Source of the DNA: Helicobacter bilis | Lineage (GTDB): Bacteria; Campylobacterota; Campylobacteria; Campylobacterales; Helicobacteraceae | Assembly: GCF_001999985.1 (NCBI RefSeq) | Contig: NZ_CP019645.1 | Coordinates: 1 to 64,000, forward strand | Length of the DNA stretch: 64,000 nucleotides | Direction of reading: 5' to 3' | In this document: one piece after another, positions 55,688 through 64,000 of the stretch | Layout: the number at the start of each line of letters is the position of its first letter | Position numbering within the stretch: the first letter of the stretch is position 1 | Program-made: the position numbers and the translations under genes | The notes under the pieces: model-generated | The model's database searches: none | The model's input: only the letters and a program-made list of their open reading frames with translations | Told to the model about the DNA's origin: nothing

Positions 55688-57103
55688 TCATTCTTTTACC
55701 TGTTTTTGAATCTTATCTATAATATTTGTTGTGCTTTTGTTATCAATGAAATCAATGAGTTGCACAGATTTTGCATATTCTGCGCCAATTACAACTTTGT
55801 CTTTATAATCTGCACCTTTGACTAGAATATCTGGTTTAATCTGTGAGATAAGATTCTTAGGTGTGTCTTCATCAAAAATAATGACATAACTCACACATGC
55901 AAGACTTGCTAGGATAAATGCTCTATCAATTTGTGAGTTAATAGGTCTATCTTTTCCTTTTAATCTTTTTATAGAATCATCGCTATTTAAGCCGACTATA
56001 AGCACATCGCCAAGCTTTCTAGCTTTTTCTAAATAGCTCACATGTCCGTAATGTAAAATATCAAAGCAGCCATTTGTAAAGACTATTTTCTTACCATTTA
56101 CATTTTCTTGTATTTCTAAAAAGTTTGTGGCAATCTTTGCTTTAGCGTCTTTTATAATTCTTTTTGGGGCTAGATAGTCTTGTATCTCTTTAAGTGTAGC
56201 AGTAGCAGAGCCGATTTTGCCAATCACAACAGCAGCAGCAGCATTTGCAAACTTTGTAGCCTCTTCTATACTCTCACCTTTTGCAAGTTGCAAGGCAAGG
56301 GCAGCAATCACGGTATCACCTGCACCACTTACATCATAGACTTCTTTTGCGATTGTAGGCTTTTTGTGTAATGCTAAATCGCTATCAAGATAGGCAATTC
56401 CTTCTTCGCTAAGCGTGATTAAAGGATAAGTTAGGCTGCAGATTTTACGCATTTTTTGCAAAGCTTCAAGCAGGGTTTTATCATTATGTATATTTACATG
56501 TGTGGCTTCCATTGCTTCCTTTTTATTTGGTGTAAGCAATGTAGCGTGTTTGTATTTTGCATAGTCGCTGCCTTTTGGATCGCATAATACTGGTATATCA
56601 AAACTATTTGCAAGTTTGATTAGCTTTTGTGTGAAAGCTGGACTTAGCACACCTTTTAGATAATCGCTTAGAATCATGCAATGATAAGTCGTAATGCTGC
56701 CTTGTATATCTTCAAACATGGCTTCATAGATTTTAGATTCTAAAGGGGTATTGCTTTCTTTATCAAGTCTTAGCATTTGATGCTTTGATGCCATTATACG
56801 CATTTTTGTAGTCGTTGGGCGATTTGATTTATAGCAGTGAGAATCTATGCCTTTATTCACAAGAAAATCATGTAATAAGCTACCCTCTGCATCATTGCCT
56901 ACAACGCCATATATAGATACAAAAGCCCCCATTGCAATTAAGTTATTTGCTACATTACATGCCCCACCTAGACTAAAATTCTCTTCTTCTATCCGCACAA
57001 CAGGCACAGGGGCTTCAGGGGATAATCTATTCGCACTTCCCCATATATATTTATCAAGCATTAAATCCCCGATAACAAGGATTTTTATTCTCTCTACTGC
57101 CAT
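55688..57103 (-). CDS. hldE: Bifunctional heptose-7-phosphate kinase / heptose-1-phosphate adenylyltransferase
   Basis: HldE makes ADP-D-glycero-D-manno-heptose for the lipopolysaccharide core in two steps. The 471-residue protein has a ribokinase-fold kinase half (MLDKYIWGSANRLSPEAPVP, FSLGGACNVANNLIAMGA, YDVSGAGDTVIAALALQLA) and a nucleotidyltransferase half from about residue 340 (FTNGCFDILHYGHVSYLEKA then LIVGLNSDDSIKRLKG). It overlaps the end of hldD by 10 bases. Heptose-phosphate intermediates of this pathway (e.g. ADP-heptose) are known innate-immune signals in H. pylori. Confidence 0.96.
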   Translation of the reverse strand: MAVERIKILVIGDLMLDKYIWGSANRLSPEAPVPVVRIEEENFSLGGACNVANNLIAMGAFVSIYGVVGNDAEGSLLHDFLVNKGIDSHCYKSNRPTTTKMRIMASKHQMLRLDKESNTPLESKIYEAMFEDIQGSITTYHCMILSDYLKGVLSPAFTQKLIKLANSFDIPVLCDPKGSDYAKYKHATLLTPNKKEAMEATHVNIHNDKTLLEALQKMRKICSLTYPLITLSEEGIAYLDSDLALHKKPTIAKEVYDVSGAGDTVIAALALQLAKGESIEEATKFANAAAAVVIGKIGSATATLKEIQDYLAPKRIIKDAKAKIATNFLEIQENVNGKKIVFTNGCFDILHYGHVSYLEKARKLGDVLIVGLNSDDSIKRLKGKDRPINSQIDRAFILASLACVSYVIIFDEDTPKNLISQIKPDILVKGADYKDKVVIGAEYAKSVQLIDFIDNKSTTNIIDKIQKQVKE

Positions 57104-58332
57104 GTTTTCTTCCCTTCTTTTATGTCATTATAGATAGATTCTATATGTGGAATGTAGTCTTTTATCCCAGATTCTAATGTGTAGTTTGGTGTGTAGTTTG
57201 GTAAAAAGTTTGTGCTATCTGCTAAAGTGTGGTTTTGAAAGAATGGATATGGATTTTTAATATACTGCACTTCAAAGCTTACTTTTAGATTCTCTTTTAG
57301 AATCTCAACAATATCATTATAACTACGCGAGATTCCACTGCCGACATTATATATTGCCCCATGCTCTAGCCATGACTGCATAATATTTTGTGATTTTGCT
57401 AAGAAGTCATGCCCAAATAATTTTTGCAATACAATATCTTGTGTTTGTGGTGTTTGCTGCATGTTTATATCATTGAAAGTCTTGTGGATTCTATGCCATT
57501 CTTTTGCTTGTTTATTTTTATCTCTTAAACCATAGGTTAGCATAAGTAGCTCCATAGCCCTTACATTTGCCTGCACGACATCATGGATACAGACAAAATC
57601 TCTTTGTTGTTCTCCAAACTCAAATAGCTTTACTACTCTATCATTTAATGCTTGCAATGATAGCTGAAGTATCATAGATGAAGTCTTGTATTTATAAAAC
57701 TCATATCTGCCATATACATTAAAGTAACGCAAACCTATAAGCCCTATGCCCTTTTCTTGCAAACTCTTTTGTAATCTCACATTTTCCTTATCCATGCAAA
57801 GCTTTGAGAAGCCATAGATATTTTCTGGAATCTCATTTGTCCCAACGCTATTTGGAATCTCTGTATTACCATAGACTGCGGCTGAACTTGCGTATATAAT
57901 ATGTGCTTCATGCTTCATAGCAAGTTTGATTAGGGCTTTAAAAGCATTGAAATTTACCTGCATAACATGACGCATATCCATGCAAGTGGTATCTGAAACT
58001 GCGGCTTCATGCAGGATATAATCTATCTTGCCATAGTCTCTTTGCAATGATTTTAACTCTTTTTCATTTGCAATATCAAGTGATAAGACCTCAACATTTG
58101 GGTAAAGAGAGAGATTCTTAAAATGCCCTAGTGTTGTGGGATTGCCATTAGGAAAAGTCTTAGAATCTCGAAAATAATCAAGGGCTAGAATCTTGCAGTC
58201 TTTATGATGTGTAGCAAAATATTCTACAAGATTACTACCTATAAATCCTGCTGCCCCTGTGATTAGTATTGTCTTATTATTAAGTGTTAGAGAATCTGGC
58301 TTTGTTGTTTGCTGTGTATTTACGCTTTGCAT
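57094..58332 (-). CDS. hldD: ADP-L-glycero-D-manno-heptose 6-epimerase (enlarged)
   Basis: HldD converts ADP-D,D-heptose to the L,D form. The 412-residue protein is an extended short-chain dehydrogenase/reductase: GAAGFIG at 26-32, YASSAAVYGNTEIPNS around 147, the catalytic YGFSK at 173-177, GLRYFNVYG and a C-terminal YNVGSGISRSYNDIV. It is about 80 residues longer than usual. The extra length lies in a 17-residue start and an insertion at about 262-325 (LRDKNKQAKEWHRIHKTFND), whose role is unknown. It runs into hldE with a 10-base overlap. Confidence 0.92.
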   Translation of the reverse strand: MQSVNTQQTTKPDSLTLNNKTILITGAAGFIGSNLVEYFATHHKDCKILALDYFRDSKTFPNGNPTTLGHFKNLSLYPNVEVLSLDIANEKELKSLQRDYGKIDYILHEAAVSDTTCMDMRHVMQVNFNAFKALIKLAMKHEAHIIYASSAAVYGNTEIPNSVGTNEIPENIYGFSKLCMDKENVRLQKSLQEKGIGLIGLRYFNVYGRYEFYKYKTSSMILQLSLQALNDRVVKLFEFGEQQRDFVCIHDVVQANVRAMELLMLTYGLRDKNKQAKEWHRIHKTFNDINMQQTPQTQDIVLQKLFGHDFLAKSQNIMQSWLEHGAIYNVGSGISRSYNDIVEILKENLKVSFEVQYIKNPYPFFQNHTLADSTNFLPNYTPNYTLESGIKDYIPHIESIYNDIKEGKKTWQ

Positions 58333-58392
58333 GGATTTGCCTTATATGTGTAAAGTATTGTGTGATTTTAGCATGTTTTTGTGAGTATTGCT

Positions 58393-59346
58393 TTAAACTG
58401 CTGGGGTTACATAAAGTGGTGTGCAAGATTCTAAAAAATCATTATGTATAAGTCTGTATGGTAAAAATAGTGTTGATAAATCTAAACTATCATTTATGTT
58501 ACTTGCATTTATGTTACTTGGGGCAATATGAATATAATCTTTAACATTAGAATCCGTGATAACCACATGTTTAGAATCTGGTTTAAGATAAAAAGACATA
58601 TTTGCAAATGCTTTTATCTCATTTGTTTGAGCAAAATAGAAACTATTTGTAGCATATAGCTTAATATCGCTACTTAAAGCAAGGGTATGTAAAAATACAT
58701 GCGTAAGCTTTATAGCACTCAAACTCCCAACCCCACGGGAATAATAGATCGCATTTAAGGGCATAAAATATGAGAGTAGATATAAGGCTTTAGTGAGATT
58801 ACAATCAAGTTTTATAAAATCTATGTTGGTTTTAGAATCTATTTTTTCATTCAAGTATATATTGTGTTTAGTGTCTAGATTCTCTAAATTCGCACCTTTG
58901 TCTATACAATTTGGGCGATTGGCTGAATTAGTTTGATTACTATATGTAGAATCTATGGAATCTTTTATATCAAGAGATTCTAAAATATGCTTTATCTCTT
59001 TATTCTCTTTTAAAAAACTAGAATCAATCAAGCATTCAGCTAAACTGCATTTAGATAGCACTTCAGGTGTGAGTAAAGATTCTAAACTTGTATAAGTAGT
59101 CTTTTTATCTAAACTATGTGATACAAAAAGCAAGGGTAAAACATCGCTTGTCTTCCCATCTATACGCAAAATGAAAATAAGCTTTGGGGCTTTATTTTCT
59201 AGTGTGCTTTCATTATCTGCTTTATCAGTATATACCGCTTCTTTTAAACTCGCTTTATTTATTTTATCTTCATTTGGACTCATATCTTCATAATAGATTC
59301 CAAGTGTCGTTGGAGTGCCTATGCTTAGTAATATAGCTTTATACAT
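58393..59346 (-). CDS. tsaB: TsaB-like protein for tRNA t6A modification, with a long low-complexity insert
   Basis: The 317-residue protein has the TsaB landmarks: a strand start AILLSIGTPTTLGIYYED (actin-like fold) and RGVGSLSAIKLTHVFLHTLA, the TsaB form of GPGSFTGLRIG. TsaB is an inactive TsaD relative that supports TsaD and TsaE in making threonylcarbamoyl-adenosine at tRNA position 37. Two insertions enlarge it: residues about 20-50 and, richer, about 120-175, made of Asn, Ser, Asp and Lys. Typical TsaB is about 230 residues, and Helicobacter versions are diverged. Divergence keeps confidence moderate. It follows flgL by 48 bases. Confidence 0.65.
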   Translation of the reverse strand: MYKAILLSIGTPTTLGIYYEDMSPNEDKINKASLKEAVYTDKADNESTLENKAPKLIFILRIDGKTSDVLPLLFVSHSLDKKTTYTSLESLLTPEVLSKCSLAECLIDSSFLKENKEIKHILESLDIKDSIDSTYSNQTNSANRPNCIDKGANLENLDTKHNIYLNEKIDSKTNIDFIKLDCNLTKALYLLSYFMPLNAIYYSRGVGSLSAIKLTHVFLHTLALSSDIKLYATNSFYFAQTNEIKAFANMSFYLKPDSKHVVITDSNVKDYIHIAPSNINASNINDSLDLSTLFLPYRLIHNDFLESCTPLYVTPAV

Positions 59347-59394
59347 ACTTTTCCTTACCCTTGCACTTCCTTGTGATTATGATTCTTTAGAATC

Positions 59395-61947
59395 TTAATT
59401 AAGATAATTCACAAGTGAAAGGTTATTAATGCGATTTGTTGATGATAGCACAGCTTGATAGTTATTACTTAGATTTGTGAATTTATTATAAGTTTCTGCC
59501 AAATCTGCTCCTATCGTATCGCCTTTAATACCGCTTACTTGCGTTTTAATAATCTCATTTCTTGCCACAGAGTTTTGGAATGTGCGAGTATGAGCTCCAT
59601 TTTTAGATATGACTTTTTCTATATGATCGCTTAAATGATCGATTAATTCAATGCAATTTTGGATACCAAGACTTTTCATTGTATCATCATATCTTTGCCC
59701 ATGTAATGCCCCTGCACGATAGATTCCATCTCTTACAGACTGGATCGCATCATCTAGCCCTCTAAAGAAGTGAATCTTTGGATCATCTACTACAAGAGAA
59801 CCATTTGCATTAAGTCTTACATTCGCATTTGAATAACGGATAGCTTCCGGGCTAAAGTCGTCTTGTGCTTTGTCATAAAACATCATTGTCATACGAGTAA
59901 TTGCCCTTAAATTATCTTGAATTTCAATCTTTCCTTCGCTATCAAAGTCAATGGTAATGTTTGATTTTGCTCTATCTAGCAATTCTTCATACGCATCTTT
60001 TTGTGCTTGAGTGGGCTTACCGCCTTTTACTTGTGCTGCACTAAGAGATTTATCATCTTCATTACTATAATTTAGCGCAATAGACATAGCGTCCATAAGC
60101 TGCCTATAAGTTACAGAATCTCCATCGCTAATGGTTACTGCTGGTGGCTCATCATAAGGATCAAATAATGGAATCTTTATAGTTTTATCACTATGTTGTG
60201 CGGGTAGCTCTAAAAAGCTTCCTTGTTTTGTAAAAGTAATACTTGCTTCAAGCTCTATCCCATTATGATCGTGCAGTTTAAAACCATAGGTTTTGCCATT
60301 GAGTGAGCCATCTGTTACTTCAATAAGCTTTGTATGATCGTTTGCAAGCACAGAAGTCCCTGATAGAGATTGTGAAATATTGCCTCTAATCTTTGAGCCT
60401 AGTTGTTGGAATCCAGTCTTTGTATAACTCACACCAAGACTTGAGGTAAAGCCATTCACCTCTTCTTCACTCTCACCAAGCGTTTCAAGGCGTATAGAAA
60501 AGCCCCTTTCTCCATCAAATGGCGGCTTTAGTGTATCTGTGCTTTTATTTCGCACATTTCTATCATAGATATTTATTTGTCCATGGTCTAATTCCACATC
60601 AATATTACCACCAAAATACTCTTTAATCGCATCAAATAAATCTCTTACTTCCTGCCCTCTTATATCAAACAATAAAGGCTCACCTAACTCTCTATTGCTA
60701 ATCGTGCCATCTTTTTCATTTGGCGGTGTGCCTGTGATTTTAATATATCTTGTTGGCACGGATAGAATATCCTCTAGCTTTGTGTCTATCTCTGTCATTA
60801 CATTATCTTTGCGGATAAGTGTCGTTGGGATATGTGTAAGGCGATTATCATATAAATCATTCACACCTTTAAGATTACTCGCACTAAATTCTGAAGTAAG
60901 ATTCTGACTGCTATATACCTGCACTCTTGCCCCAAGCTTCTCAAGGTCGGCTAGATTCTCTACATCAGCTTCACTTGAAATCATGTGAAAGTCAATACTA
61001 GAGCTACCGGGCTTTAAGTCTTTAATCTCAATTTGCCCCCAGTTATTCAACCGCACATCAACGACTTTTGTCGCATGCGTATTGCCAAATGCCTTGCCGA
61101 TTCTATCAAGCAAGTCTCTAACCGTCGTAGCATTCTTTGGATTTGTAAAGCCCACATCTAGGGCAAACTTTTCTTTAAAGCTTTGACCGCGACTATTTAC
61201 CCCTTGCACATAGAAATACTCTTTTCCGTTATTTCGTGGATTATTATCATTATCGCCTATTAAGTCTCTAAGCGTATCATCTTCTTTGATATATACTTCA
61301 GTTGGCTCACTATGCTTTTCGGAATTATCCATAATTGCTGGGTGAAGTCGCGTTTGATTAAGCATTCTCCCATTTGTTGTAATGAGTCTGTGTTTATCAT
61401 TATCAAAACCATAGAAAAGCTCTTCACCTGTAATATTAAATGGGACTAGATTCTTAGAACTCACAAGTGCGCTTAACTCTTCATCATTGCCATAATAATT
61501 CCCCACAGAATCAAAAGGCTGCACATCGACTTTACTTCCCGCAAAGATAAACTTCCCACCCACAGAAGTATTTGCAATGCTAATAATATGTGCTTTTGTA
61601 GCCTCTAAATCTCTTGCTAATGCTTCCCTTGAAGTTGGCGTATGCAAGTCATTTGCTGCGTGTAAAAGCTTTGTTTTAAACTGCACCATCGCAAGTGAAA
61701 TCTCTTGCAAAGCCTTATCTGTATTTAGAGTTTGAGTCTCTGCTGTGCGTGCTACATCTATGCCTTGCTGCAAAGTCGTCTCATCATATTCTAGCTTTAG
61801 ATTCTGATTTGACACACTTGCATCTTGCCAACCATACTGAATCTTTTTACCACTTGCAATCTTTGTATTCATATCATTAAGGTTTGAGGTAATATTGCCA
61901 TTATTATTTAGCATTTGATTGTATTTTGTCCCAAATGTTACTCTCAT
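59395..61947 (-). CDS. flgL: Flagellar hook-associated protein 3 (HAP3)
   Basis: FlgL forms part of the hook-filament junction. At 850 residues it is the large Helicobacter form (about 830 in H. pylori; about 320 in E. coli). The N-terminal coiled-coil is typical (RVTFGTKYNQMLNNNGNITS, then MNTKIASGKKIQYGWQDASV), as is the C-terminal pair (FTNLSNNYQAVLSSTNRIN). Between lies a long central domain with repeated beta elements and many charged loops. A good sigma-54 promoter lies upstream, as expected of middle flagellar genes, and the tsaB-hldD-hldE genes could be read from it. AGAAGG precedes the ATG. Confidence 0.94.
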   Translation of the reverse strand: MRVTFGTKYNQMLNNNGNITSNLNDMNTKIASGKKIQYGWQDASVSNQNLKLEYDETTLQQGIDVARTAETQTLNTDKALQEISLAMVQFKTKLLHAANDLHTPTSREALARDLEATKAHIISIANTSVGGKFIFAGSKVDVQPFDSVGNYYGNDEELSALVSSKNLVPFNITGEELFYGFDNDKHRLITTNGRMLNQTRLHPAIMDNSEKHSEPTEVYIKEDDTLRDLIGDNDNNPRNNGKEYFYVQGVNSRGQSFKEKFALDVGFTNPKNATTVRDLLDRIGKAFGNTHATKVVDVRLNNWGQIEIKDLKPGSSSIDFHMISSEADVENLADLEKLGARVQVYSSQNLTSEFSASNLKGVNDLYDNRLTHIPTTLIRKDNVMTEIDTKLEDILSVPTRYIKITGTPPNEKDGTISNRELGEPLLFDIRGQEVRDLFDAIKEYFGGNIDVELDHGQINIYDRNVRNKSTDTLKPPFDGERGFSIRLETLGESEEEVNGFTSSLGVSYTKTGFQQLGSKIRGNISQSLSGTSVLANDHTKLIEVTDGSLNGKTYGFKLHDHNGIELEASITFTKQGSFLELPAQHSDKTIKIPLFDPYDEPPAVTISDGDSVTYRQLMDAMSIALNYSNEDDKSLSAAQVKGGKPTQAQKDAYEELLDRAKSNITIDFDSEGKIEIQDNLRAITRMTMMFYDKAQDDFSPEAIRYSNANVRLNANGSLVVDDPKIHFFRGLDDAIQSVRDGIYRAGALHGQRYDDTMKSLGIQNCIELIDHLSDHIEKVISKNGAHTRTFQNSVARNEIIKTQVSGIKGDTIGADLAETYNKFTNLSNNYQAVLSSTNRINNLSLVNYLN

Positions 61948-62024
61948 TATCGCAACCTTCTCTTAATTTTCACAAGGCTAATCAGCTTGTGTTTATCTCT
62001 GTTTAGAGTATTAGCAACGACTTA

Positions 62025-62040
62025 AGCAATTAGCATTCCA
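62025..62040 (-). promoter_or_regulatory. Sigma-54 promoter of flgL
   Basis: The minus strand reads TGGAATGCTAATTGCT. It fits TGGCACG-N4-TTGCW with 14 of 16 positions, including GG-N10-GC. Transcription would begin near 62013, giving a leader of about 66 bases. Confidence 0.75.
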
Positions 62041-62104
62041 TTAAAACTTAAATATGGAATAACATTTGCTAAAACACAATAAATTATAAAGTTAAGGGGT
62101 TATT

Positions 62105-62599
62105 GTGCTATCACATATCTATTCACCATGGCGAAGTGGCTACTTTTCATCAGATTGCAGTGAAGAATGTGTATTTTGTGATATAGCAAATAATCCACAT
62201 AATGATACAAAAAATCGTGTCTTTTATAGAGATTCTATATGCTTTGGCGTTATGAATCTATATCCATATATGCCCGGACATTTCATGCTTATCCCACATA
62301 AACATATTGACACACCAACACTTCTATCACAAGAAGAATGGCAACATTTAAATACCTTATCACAAAAGGCTATCGCCATGTTAGAAGAGTATGGGGCAAG
62401 CGGTATAAACATGGGGATAAATATCAAAAAAGCAGCAGGGGCAGGTATCCCAGAGCATTTACACCTGCATTTTGTCCCGCGTTTCATAGGCGATACAAAT
62501 TTTATTACCAGCATTGCAAATAGTCGTGTGTATGGTGTCGATTTTGATTCTATTTATGATAAAATTTCATCTCTTGCAAAGAAGCATTTATATAACTAA
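62105..62599 (+). CDS. HIT-family nucleotide hydrolase/phosphorylase-like protein
   Basis: The 164-residue protein has the HIT motif PEHLHLHFVPR (residues about 118-128) and a zinc-like N-terminal pair CxxC (ECVFCDIANNP). Upstream block MPGHFMLIPHKHIDTPTLL is typical of Hint/Ap4A-type members. It would cleave or transfer phosphates in nucleotides. The start is GTG with AAGGGG upstream. The ankyrin gene follows after 11 bases, a likely operon. Confidence 0.92.
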   Translation: MLSHIYSPWRSGYFSSDCSEECVFCDIANNPHNDTKNRVFYRDSICFGVMNLYPYMPGHFMLIPHKHIDTPTLLSQEEWQHLNTLSQKAIAMLEEYGASGINMGINIKKAAGAGIPEHLHLHFVPRFIGDTNFITSIANSRVYGVDFDSIYDKISSLAKKHLYN

Positions 62600-62610
62600 A
62601 AGGGAATAAA

Positions 62611-63495
62611 ATGAAAAAAATCTATGTTTGTTTATGTTTTATTTTTGGAATCTTAAAGGCAAATCAATATGATTATTTGCTGTTTAGCCATGTTTTAAGC
62701 GATGTGGAAAGTGGCTTTGACCTAAAAGCTGATGTAAATGCTAGATGGCAGGGAAACACTCCCTTATATACCGCGGTGAAAAATAATCATTTAGAAATCG
62801 CATATTTACTTATCATGGGTGGGGCTGATGTCAATGCGATAAATCATGGAAAGACCGCATTGCATGAAGCCGTGCGTAATAAAAATGCCTATATAACACA
62901 ACTCTTAGTAACCGCTGGGGCAAAAGTAAATATACAAGATGAGAGTGATGGTAACACGCCCTTGCATTATGCGGCATTAAATAGCGATAGACAAACGCTT
63001 AATATCCTTACAAACGCACAAGGCGATATGAATACTCCAAATTTTCAGGGCATAACTCCCGCTCAAATTGCAATGAGAGAGATTACAATCCCCCCAATAA
63101 TCATTGAAGACTACAATCTTGCGGTAAGTGCAAGTGCGTTTAAAATCACAAATAGTGCGGTTATTTTTAATATTAGAAATCTTACAAATGAGCCTTTGGT
63201 TATCTTTAATACAGGCTTATATCTTAATGGTAACTTAATCGCAAGTAGTCAAAAGCCACTCACAATCCCTGCTGGCACAACTATCACAAATATTAATACC
63301 ATACCGATTGGCACACATGGAATCTACGCCTTAAAAGTCGATAAAGATGGGCAAGTCGATATTAAAGCTGGATTTAGCATCGACTATCAAGCAGAAGGCA
63401 GAATGGAGAGAGCATTTAATAGCACAACAATGAAGCTAAGATTGTGGAATCCACCGCCAAAAAAGCAAACAAAGCCTAGAGATTCTGAAAAATAG
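62611..63495 (+). CDS. Secreted/periplasmic ankyrin-repeat protein
   Basis: The 294-residue protein begins with a signal peptide (MKKIYVCLCFIFGILKANQ). Four ankyrin repeats follow (residues about 45-165): GNTPLYTAVKNNHLEIAYLL, GKTALHEAVRNKNAYITQLL, GNTPLHYAALNSDRQTLNIL and a short GITPAQIAMRE. The remaining 120 residues look like a beta-rich domain (LNGNLIASSQKPLTIPAGTT). Bacterial periplasmic ankyrin proteins often assist catalase or inhibit partners; here the partner is not evident. It ends in a Lys/Pro-rich tail. Confidence 0.88.
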   Translation: MKKIYVCLCFIFGILKANQYDYLLFSHVLSDVESGFDLKADVNARWQGNTPLYTAVKNNHLEIAYLLIMGGADVNAINHGKTALHEAVRNKNAYITQLLVTAGAKVNIQDESDGNTPLHYAALNSDRQTLNILTNAQGDMNTPNFQGITPAQIAMREITIPPIIIEDYNLAVSASAFKITNSAVIFNIRNLTNEPLVIFNTGLYLNGNLIASSQKPLTIPAGTTITNINTIPIGTHGIYALKVDKDGQVDIKAGFSIDYQAEGRMERAFNSTTMKLRLWNPPPKKQTKPRDSEK

Positions 63496-64000
63496 CTTAT
63501 TGGCATTTTGAGAGTAATTTTTATAGCATTATGCTATGTATCACAATCTTTAGAGATTCAAACATACAGCCATAAGTTAGAGTATCTTTGTAAAATTTAG
63601 CAACTTAGAATCTTAAAAGCGGTTTTTTAAACACAATAAGCAAATTTACCTTATTTCCTATTTTATTATGAAGCTATAAAAGCTAATGTTTAAAATGCGT
63701 AGAGAGTAAATTGGATTTATGACACATTTATATTAATAATGCAAGACATTATAAGTGTAGATACAACTTGCTGTTACACTATTGTTCAATATATCTATAA
63801 TTTATTGCATTCTCAACTTAGATTTTATTTTGCATGAAATCTGAATTCTAAAACAGCTTGTTGCGTTGAAGAACACGAAACTTCTATGTATATGTGTGTC
63901 TAAACAAAGTTTAGATTCCGTAAATATGTTTTTTACTCAACACACAAAATAAAGATTTGCAACAAACGCAAAGAACTTAGAATCTAATTGATCCTGTATC
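63496..64000. other. Intergenic sequence at the right edge without recognised gene
   Basis: About 505 AT-rich bases follow the ankyrin gene. No open frame, RNA gene or terminator is convincing; it may include the start of a gene to the right. Confidence 0.45.

Overview
The window comes from a low-GC member of the Campylobacterota, almost certainly a Helicobacter and more likely an enterohepatic species than H. pylori. Several lines of evidence agree. It carries the csd2-csd1-ccmA cell-shape cluster, the orphan response regulator HsrA, the Helicobacter-type CheZ, an 850-residue FlgL, and the blocks thrS-infC-rpmI-rplT and holA-rpsF-ssb-rpsR in H. pylori-like order. Promoters are mostly an extended -10 (TGnTATAAT) with no obvious -35. 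A short word, AGATTCT/AGAATCT, is strikingly frequent in genes and gaps alike. I see no rRNA, tRNA, CRISPR array or intact insertion sequence.

Layout. 1-2.1 kb: start of a TehA/SLAC1-like channel gene, then a cytochrome b and a Tat-type iron-sulfur subunit of a formate-dehydrogenase-like enzyme whose catalytic subunit is not seen. 2.5-4.5 kb: a membrane-anchored protein with a Ser/Asp/Thr/Asn-rich stalk and two copies of an unrecognised domain. 4.8-7 kb: fliN-fliO-tonB. 7-8.4 kb: dapD. 9-11.2 kb: a chemoreceptor. 11.4-16.4 kb: a three-gene operon for a six-helix membrane protein, a ZorA/MotA-like protein with a huge helical tail (1165 residues) and a ZorB/MotB-like partner. This resembles the motor half of Zorya anti-phage systems, with no nuclease or helicase effector beside it, and is the best candidate here for an undescribed system. 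16.4-17.6 kb: decayed DNA. 17.6-24 kb: rpsU, purA with a HisZ-like gene, cysK, acnB. 24.6-30.6 kb: ccmA-csd1-csd2-folC, an unknown protein preceded by a sigma-54-type site, and a periplasmic unknown. 30.8-34.3 kb: hsrA, fliP, cheZ and a divergent MetF-like protein. 34.5-45.2 kb: housekeeping genes on the minus strand, including a MATE transporter, rho, the thrS operon, an NDH-2-like enzyme, an aminotransferase and trmL. 45.3-48.3 kb: a DJ-1 family gene, then holA-rpsF-ssb-rpsR.

48.3-52.1 kb is an accessory island downstream of rpsR. It holds remnants of phage/conjugative-element 'polyvalent' proteins (an ADP-ribosyltransferase-like fold and a PBECR-like RNase fold) and a phage-like protein. 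It has an in-frame stop and a frameshift, and is followed by about 1.2 kb of AT-rich DNA with short repeats and a run of 14 Gs. 52.1-63.5 kb: a glutathionylspermidine-synthase-like gene, a chemoreceptor with a complete amino-acid-binding dCache motif, hldE-hldD-tsaB-flgL behind a sigma-54 promoter, and a HIT-ankyrin gene pair.

Together the region is rich in motility and cell-shape functions: motor switch, export gate, hook-filament junction, two receptors, the CheY-P phosphatase, and peptidoglycan hydrolases with bactofilin. These are interleaved with central metabolism and one decaying mobile remnant. All calls rest on reading the sequence and on family knowledge; no database search was run.
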